NCBI RefSeq assembly: GCF_044772865.1
Contig: NZ_CP173029.1
Span: 2,108,001 to 2,172,000, forward strand
Direction of reading: 5' to 3'
DNA from: Algirhabdus cladophorae
Lineage (GTDB): Bacteria > Pseudomonadota > Alphaproteobacteria > Rhodobacterales > Rhodobacteraceae
DNA: 64,000 nt
Made by a program: the position numbers and the translations under genes. The notes under the pieces are model-generated. The model searched no databases. It saw only the letters and a program-made list of their open reading frames with translations, and was not told the origin of the DNA. Positions 60,507-64,000 of this stretch are shown one piece after another. How positions within the stretch are numbered: the first letter of the stretch is position 1; every line of letters starts with the position of its first letter.

Positions 60507-63073
60507 GCCTGACGCGCACAACCTGTCCCTATTGCGGTGTCGGCTGCGGTGTTTTGGCCAGTGCTGATGGCACAATCCAAGGCGATCCCGATCACCCGGC
60601 CAATTTCGGACGTCTGTGTTCCAAAGGTGCTGCCCTTGGGCAAACCATCGATTTGGACGGACGCCTGTTGGAGCCAAAAATTGCTGGATCCAACGTCAGT
60701 TGGGACGACGCCCTTGATCTGGTGGCCAAAAAATTTTCCCAAGCAGTCGCCGAGCATGGGCCAGACAGTGTGGCATTTTACGTCTCTGGGCAGTTGTTGA
60801 CCGAAGACTATTATGTGGCCAACAAGCTGATGAAAGGTTTTATCGGCTCGGCAAATATTGACACAAATTCAAGGCTTTGCATGGCGTCATCTGTGGCGGG
60901 ACACAAACGCGCCTTTGGCAGTGACACGGTTCCGGGCACCTATGCTGACCTAGAACAGGCCGATCTGATCGTTCTTGTGGGGTCGAACCTTGCGTGGTGT
61001 CATCCCGTACTGCACCAACGCATCGCTGCGGCCAAAGCCGACAGGCCCGAGATGCGCGTGATTAATGTGGATCCACGCAAAACCGCGACCAGCAACCTTG
61101 CAGATATCCATCTGCAAATTGCGCCTGATGGCGATGTGGCCCTCTTTAACGGTTTGCTGGCCCATTTGGCCGACACGCAGCAGATGGACATGGACTATGT
61201 CACCCAACATGTGAACGGGTTTGACGCTGCAGTCGCTGCGGCCCGTCACAGCGATGCGGCAGATAGCGGCCTTAGCGCTGCTGATCTGGCGGAGTTTTAT
61301 GCGCTGTGGAGCGGCACTCAAAAGGTTGTCACTGTCTACTCCCAAGGCGTAAACCAATCCAACAGTGGCACCGACAAAGTGAACGCTATTCTCAACTGCC
61401 ACTTGGCCACAGGGCGCATTGGCAAACCCGGGTGTGGTCCTTTTTCGGTGACTGGCCAACCGAACGCCATGGGTGGGCGCGAGGTCGGCGGGCTGGCGAA
61501 TATGCTGGCCAACCACTTGGACCTCGAAAACCCGGCTCATCGGGATCTGGTGCAATCATTTTGGGATGCACCTGTGCTTTGCCAGACCGCAGGTCTAAAG
61601 GCCATCGACCTTTTTGAGGCCTGCGCATCGGGCCAGATCAAGGCCCTGTGGGTGATGTCGACCAACCCTGCTGTGAGCCTGCCAGACGCCAATGCCGTCG
61701 CAGATGCGATCGCCAAAGTACCTTTCGTTGCGGTGTCAGACATTATGGAACGCACAGATACAGGCGATCTGGCTGATGTTTTGCTGCCTGCATCCGGTTG
61801 GGGCGAAAAGAACGGGACCGTCACAAATTCCGAACGCCGTATTTCGCGCCAAAGGGCATTCATGGAAGCACCAGAACACGCGCGGCCGGACTGGCAAATC
61901 ATCTGTGATGTCGCCGCCAAGATGGGCTGGGGTGCTGCGTTTGATTATAATGGCCCCGAAGCCATTTTTGCCGAATATGTGGCTTTGTCGCAGGCGGCTG
62001 CGTCTTTTGAGCGTGATCTGGATTTGTCACAATTTGAGGGCATTGATTACGAGGCCATGCAGCCTACTCAATGGCCCAGCAATGACCACCGGTTTTTTGC
62101 CGACGGCGGGTTTTTCCATTCTGATCGCAAGGCCAAAATGCTGCCGATAGCGGCACCTGCGCTTACAGATCACGTGGGGTTCCGTCTGAATACTGGCCGC
62201 AATCGCGATCAATGGCATACGATGACGCGCACGGGAAAAGCACCGCGGCTGGGGGCCCATCTGGCAGAACCTTATGCGCAAATTCATCCGCAGGATGCCG
62301 CCGAGCTTGGGGTGACAAACGGGGATTTGCTGCGCTTGGACAATGCCAACGGCCAAACAATTTTGCGGGCTTTAATCAGTGATCAGACTGCCCGACGTCA
62401 GCTTTTTGCGCCGATGCATTGGACCCGGCAAAATAGCAGCCGGGGTTGGGTCAACGGACTTGTTCCTGCCTCAACTGATCCCGTATCAGGACAACCCGCC
62501 CTAAAGGCAGGGTATGTGGCCGCGCAAAAATTTTCGGCTAAGTGGTTCGGTTTTTGCGCCTCGCTGGATCCCATCGCCCCCGATAGCGACTATTTTGCCG
62601 TGGCCAAGTCTTTGACCGGATGGCAGGCAGAATTGGCGGGATCTACTCTGCCCACCGATTGGGCGGCCTTTGCCCAGACTATTCTAAACCTGCCAGAGTG
62701 TGATGTGGCAACAGTCGCTGGCCCAGCCCCTCGTGTAGCGTTTCACCAAAACGGCGTTCTGCGCGCCGTCTTTTTCGCAGGTCGCAGCCCCGTGCAATTG
62801 GCCCGCGCTCATGTCGTATCTTTGATCGGAACTAAATCCTCAGCGCTGGCCGCTTTGGCCGGACGTGCCGCCGCAGATCAACCCGACCCTGGTACGACAA
62901 TTTGCGCCTGCCTGAATGTGGGCGTCAACACCATCCAATCGGCCATAGAGGCCGGAGCCAGCAGTGTGGACGCCATTGGAACGGCGACCTGCGCAGGCAC
63001 AAATTGCGGCTCTTGCAAGCCTGAACTGCAGGCACTATTGGCCAAATCCGCGCGCCCATTGGCCGCCGAGTGA
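60503..63073 (+). CDS. nasA: Assimilatory nitrate reductase catalytic subunit
   Basis: 856-residue molybdenum (bis-MGD) enzyme reducing nitrate to nitrite in the cytoplasm. The [4Fe-4S] cysteines are C8, C11, C15 and C39 (TTCPYCGVGCGV...RLCSKG). MGD-binding regions include QGVNQSNSGTDKVNAI and the C-terminal NTGRNRDQWHTMTRTGKAPRL. The last 60 residues add a BFD-type [2Fe-2S] domain (TTICACLNVGVNTIQ...CAGTNCGSCKPEL), as in Klebsiella NasA. Overlaps the flavoprotein by 4 bp. Confidence 0.95.
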   Translation: MSLTRTTCPYCGVGCGVLASADGTIQGDPDHPANFGRLCSKGAALGQTIDLDGRLLEPKIAGSNVSWDDALDLVAKKFSQAVAEHGPDSVAFYVSGQLLTEDYYVANKLMKGFIGSANIDTNSRLCMASSVAGHKRAFGSDTVPGTYADLEQADLIVLVGSNLAWCHPVLHQRIAAAKADRPEMRVINVDPRKTATSNLADIHLQIAPDGDVALFNGLLAHLADTQQMDMDYVTQHVNGFDAAVAAARHSDAADSGLSAADLAEFYALWSGTQKVVTVYSQGVNQSNSGTDKVNAILNCHLATGRIGKPGCGPFSVTGQPNAMGGREVGGLANMLANHLDLENPAHRDLVQSFWDAPVLCQTAGLKAIDLFEACASGQIKALWVMSTNPAVSLPDANAVADAIAKVPFVAVSDIMERTDTGDLADVLLPASGWGEKNGTVTNSERRISRQRAFMEAPEHARPDWQIICDVAAKMGWGAAFDYNGPEAIFAEYVALSQAAASFERDLDLSQFEGIDYEAMQPTQWPSNDHRFFADGGFFHSDRKAKMLPIAAPALTDHVGFRLNTGRNRDQWHTMTRTGKAPRLGAHLAEPYAQIHPQDAAELGVTNGDLLRLDNANGQTILRALISDQTARRQLFAPMHWTRQNSSRGWVNGLVPASTDPVSGQPALKAGYVAAQKFSAKWFGFCASLDPIAPDSDYFAVAKSLTGWQAELAGSTLPTDWAAFAQTILNLPECDVATVAGPAPRVAFHQNGVLRAVFFAGRSPVQLARAHVVSLIGTKSSALAALAGRAAADQPDPGTTICACLNVGVNTIQSAIEAGASSVDAIGTATCAGTNCGSCKPELQALLAKSARPLAAE

Positions 63074-63125
63074 TCGCTGTGTCTACCCAAATCCCCACGC
63101 CTATTTCTATCTGGAGGACCCTACA

Positions 63126-64000
63126 ATGAAGACTTTTCCAATGTTTCTTCAAATGCAGGGCCGACGGGTGGTCATCGCAGGTGGTGGCGAACAGGCTGCA
63201 CAAAAATGCCGGTTGATCCTGAAAACCGAAGCCGACATTACTGTTTTGGCCCCAGAATTGGACCCAGAATTGAAGGATTTGCACCGTAGCGGCAAAATTA
63301 ACTGGGTTACGGGCCCGATTACGGCCCAGCATTTTGCCGACACCGCATTGGTTTTTGTCGCCTCAGGCTGTCCAGGCTTGGACGCCAGTTTGCATGCTGT
63401 GGCGAAAGCCGCCCGCGCAACAGTAAATGTCGTAGACCAACCTCAGTTGTGCGACGCGATCACCCCGTCCATTGTCGATCGTGCGCCTGTTGTTGTGGCC
63501 ATTGGAACCGAAGGCACCGCCCCGGTTTTGGCACGGCAGATCAAAACCCGTGTCGAAGAAATGTTGGAGCCACGGCTGGGGGATCTGGCGGCCCTCGCTG
63601 GGCGATTGCGGGATCTTGCAGCGCGCAGACTGTCCCCAAGGCGTCGCCGCGATCTTTGGCGTTGGGTCTTTGCGGGCCCTGTACGTCAACTGCACGCAGG
63701 TGGTCAGGAACAGGACGCTGCCCGATTGATCAAGGCGGCCATTTTGGAAGATACTTTTGAGGCCAAAACCGCAGGCGCCCTCTGTGTGATCTCTGCCGCT
63801 GAAAGCGCTGACAAAGACCTGATGACCCTGCGCGGGGTGCAACGTTTGCAAGAGGCCGACGTGATTTACTACGACCGCACCTTGGGGTCTGCGATCCTAG
63901 AGCTGGCGCGGCGGGATGCCGACCGCGTCGCCATTGGTGCGCAGTCAGGACAGGGACAATGGCCAGCCGACAAGACAACGCAGCTGTTGATAAATGCGGC
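63126..64000 (+). CDS. cysG: Siroheme synthase CysG, 3' end outside window
   Basis: 291 residues visible. The N-terminal Met8/SirC-like domain (RRVVIAGGGEQAAQKCRLIL) oxidises and chelates precorrin-2; the central dimerisation helix region includes LAALAGRLRDLAARR; the C-terminal uroporphyrinogen methyltransferase domain begins near residue 215 (GALCVISAAESADKDLMTLRG, LQEADVIYYD) and runs off the edge. Siroheme is the cofactor of nitrite and sulfite reductases, which fits the operon. GGAGG at 63112-63116 sets the start. Confidence 0.92.
   Translation, partial: MKTFPMFLQMQGRRVVIAGGGEQAAQKCRLILKTEADITVLAPELDPELKDLHRSGKINWVTGPITAQHFADTALVFVASGCPGLDASLHAVAKAARATVNVVDQPQLCDAITPSIVDRAPVVVAIGTEGTAPVLARQIKTRVEEMLEPRLGDLAALAGRLRDLAARRLSPRRRRDLWRWVFAGPVRQLHAGGQEQDAARLIKAAILEDTFEAKTAGALCVISAAESADKDLMTLRGVQRLQEADVIYYDRTLGSAILELARRDADRVAIGAQSGQGQWPADKTTQLLINA

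Overview
The window looks like chromosome from a marine alphaproteobacterium of the Roseobacter group (Rhodobacterales). That placement is an inference from gene content and order: a SmoEFGK/MtlK mannitol operon, a NasTS-controlled nitrate assimilation operon, an Fe-S type photolyase, a KpsT/KpsE-like export pair, a methanethiol oxidase cluster and a sulfotransferase, all in moderately GC-rich DNA.

Layout. 0-20 kb is mostly housekeeping: a PBP4-type carboxypeptidase (cut by the left edge), a DMT exporter, nadD, ettA, a divergent tesA / ybbA-ybbP set, a GGCT-like gene, a MATE pump, gltX, a Tat-exported metallo-hydrolase, nadE, an exported MORN-repeat protein, an Fe-S photolyase with an SDR gene, and leuA behind a leucine-rich leader peptide. 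20.7-27.3 kb is the rod-shape operon mreBCD-mrdA-rodA, tightly overlapped, followed by a ghrA-like reductase. A structured minus-strand RNA candidate follows at about 27.3-27.5 kb. 27.6-33.2 kb holds an SseB-like gene, a UDG-like gene, yghU, an ArsR regulator with a perfect palindromic operator and its metal permease, and nhaA. 33.4-38.1 kb holds surface-polysaccharide genes (kpsT-like, kpsE-like, kdsA, a phosphohexomutase), then an MscS channel and tRNA-Gln.

39.6-44.4 kb is an accessory block next to the tRNA. A decayed IS3-type transposase is fused into a decayed enoyl-CoA hydratase gene, next to a frameshifted rhodanese gene. Behind these lie an intact CoA-binding protein, a [2Fe-2S] ferredoxin and a methanethiol oxidase, with a divergent IclR regulator. 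A TPR-sulfotransferase follows.

46.2-52.8 kb is a mannitol/polyol uptake and oxidation operon: binding protein, two permeases, AraC regulator, mannitol dehydrogenase and ATPase. 53.0-64.0 kb is nitrate assimilation. NasT (ANTAR antiterminator) and NasS (cytoplasmic nitrate sensor) precede a leader RNA with an ANTAR-type hexaloop hairpin that is mutually exclusive with an intrinsic terminator. Then come the ABC nitrate transporter (one gene carries both ATPase domains), a short NirB-like flavoprotein, the molybdenum nitrate reductase and siroheme synthase (cut by the right edge). No nitrite reductase is visible in the window.

No wholly new multi-gene system is evident. The most interesting items are the RNA-level controls (ANTAR leader, leucine leader, unassigned RNA) and the partly decayed methanethiol-oxidase cluster.
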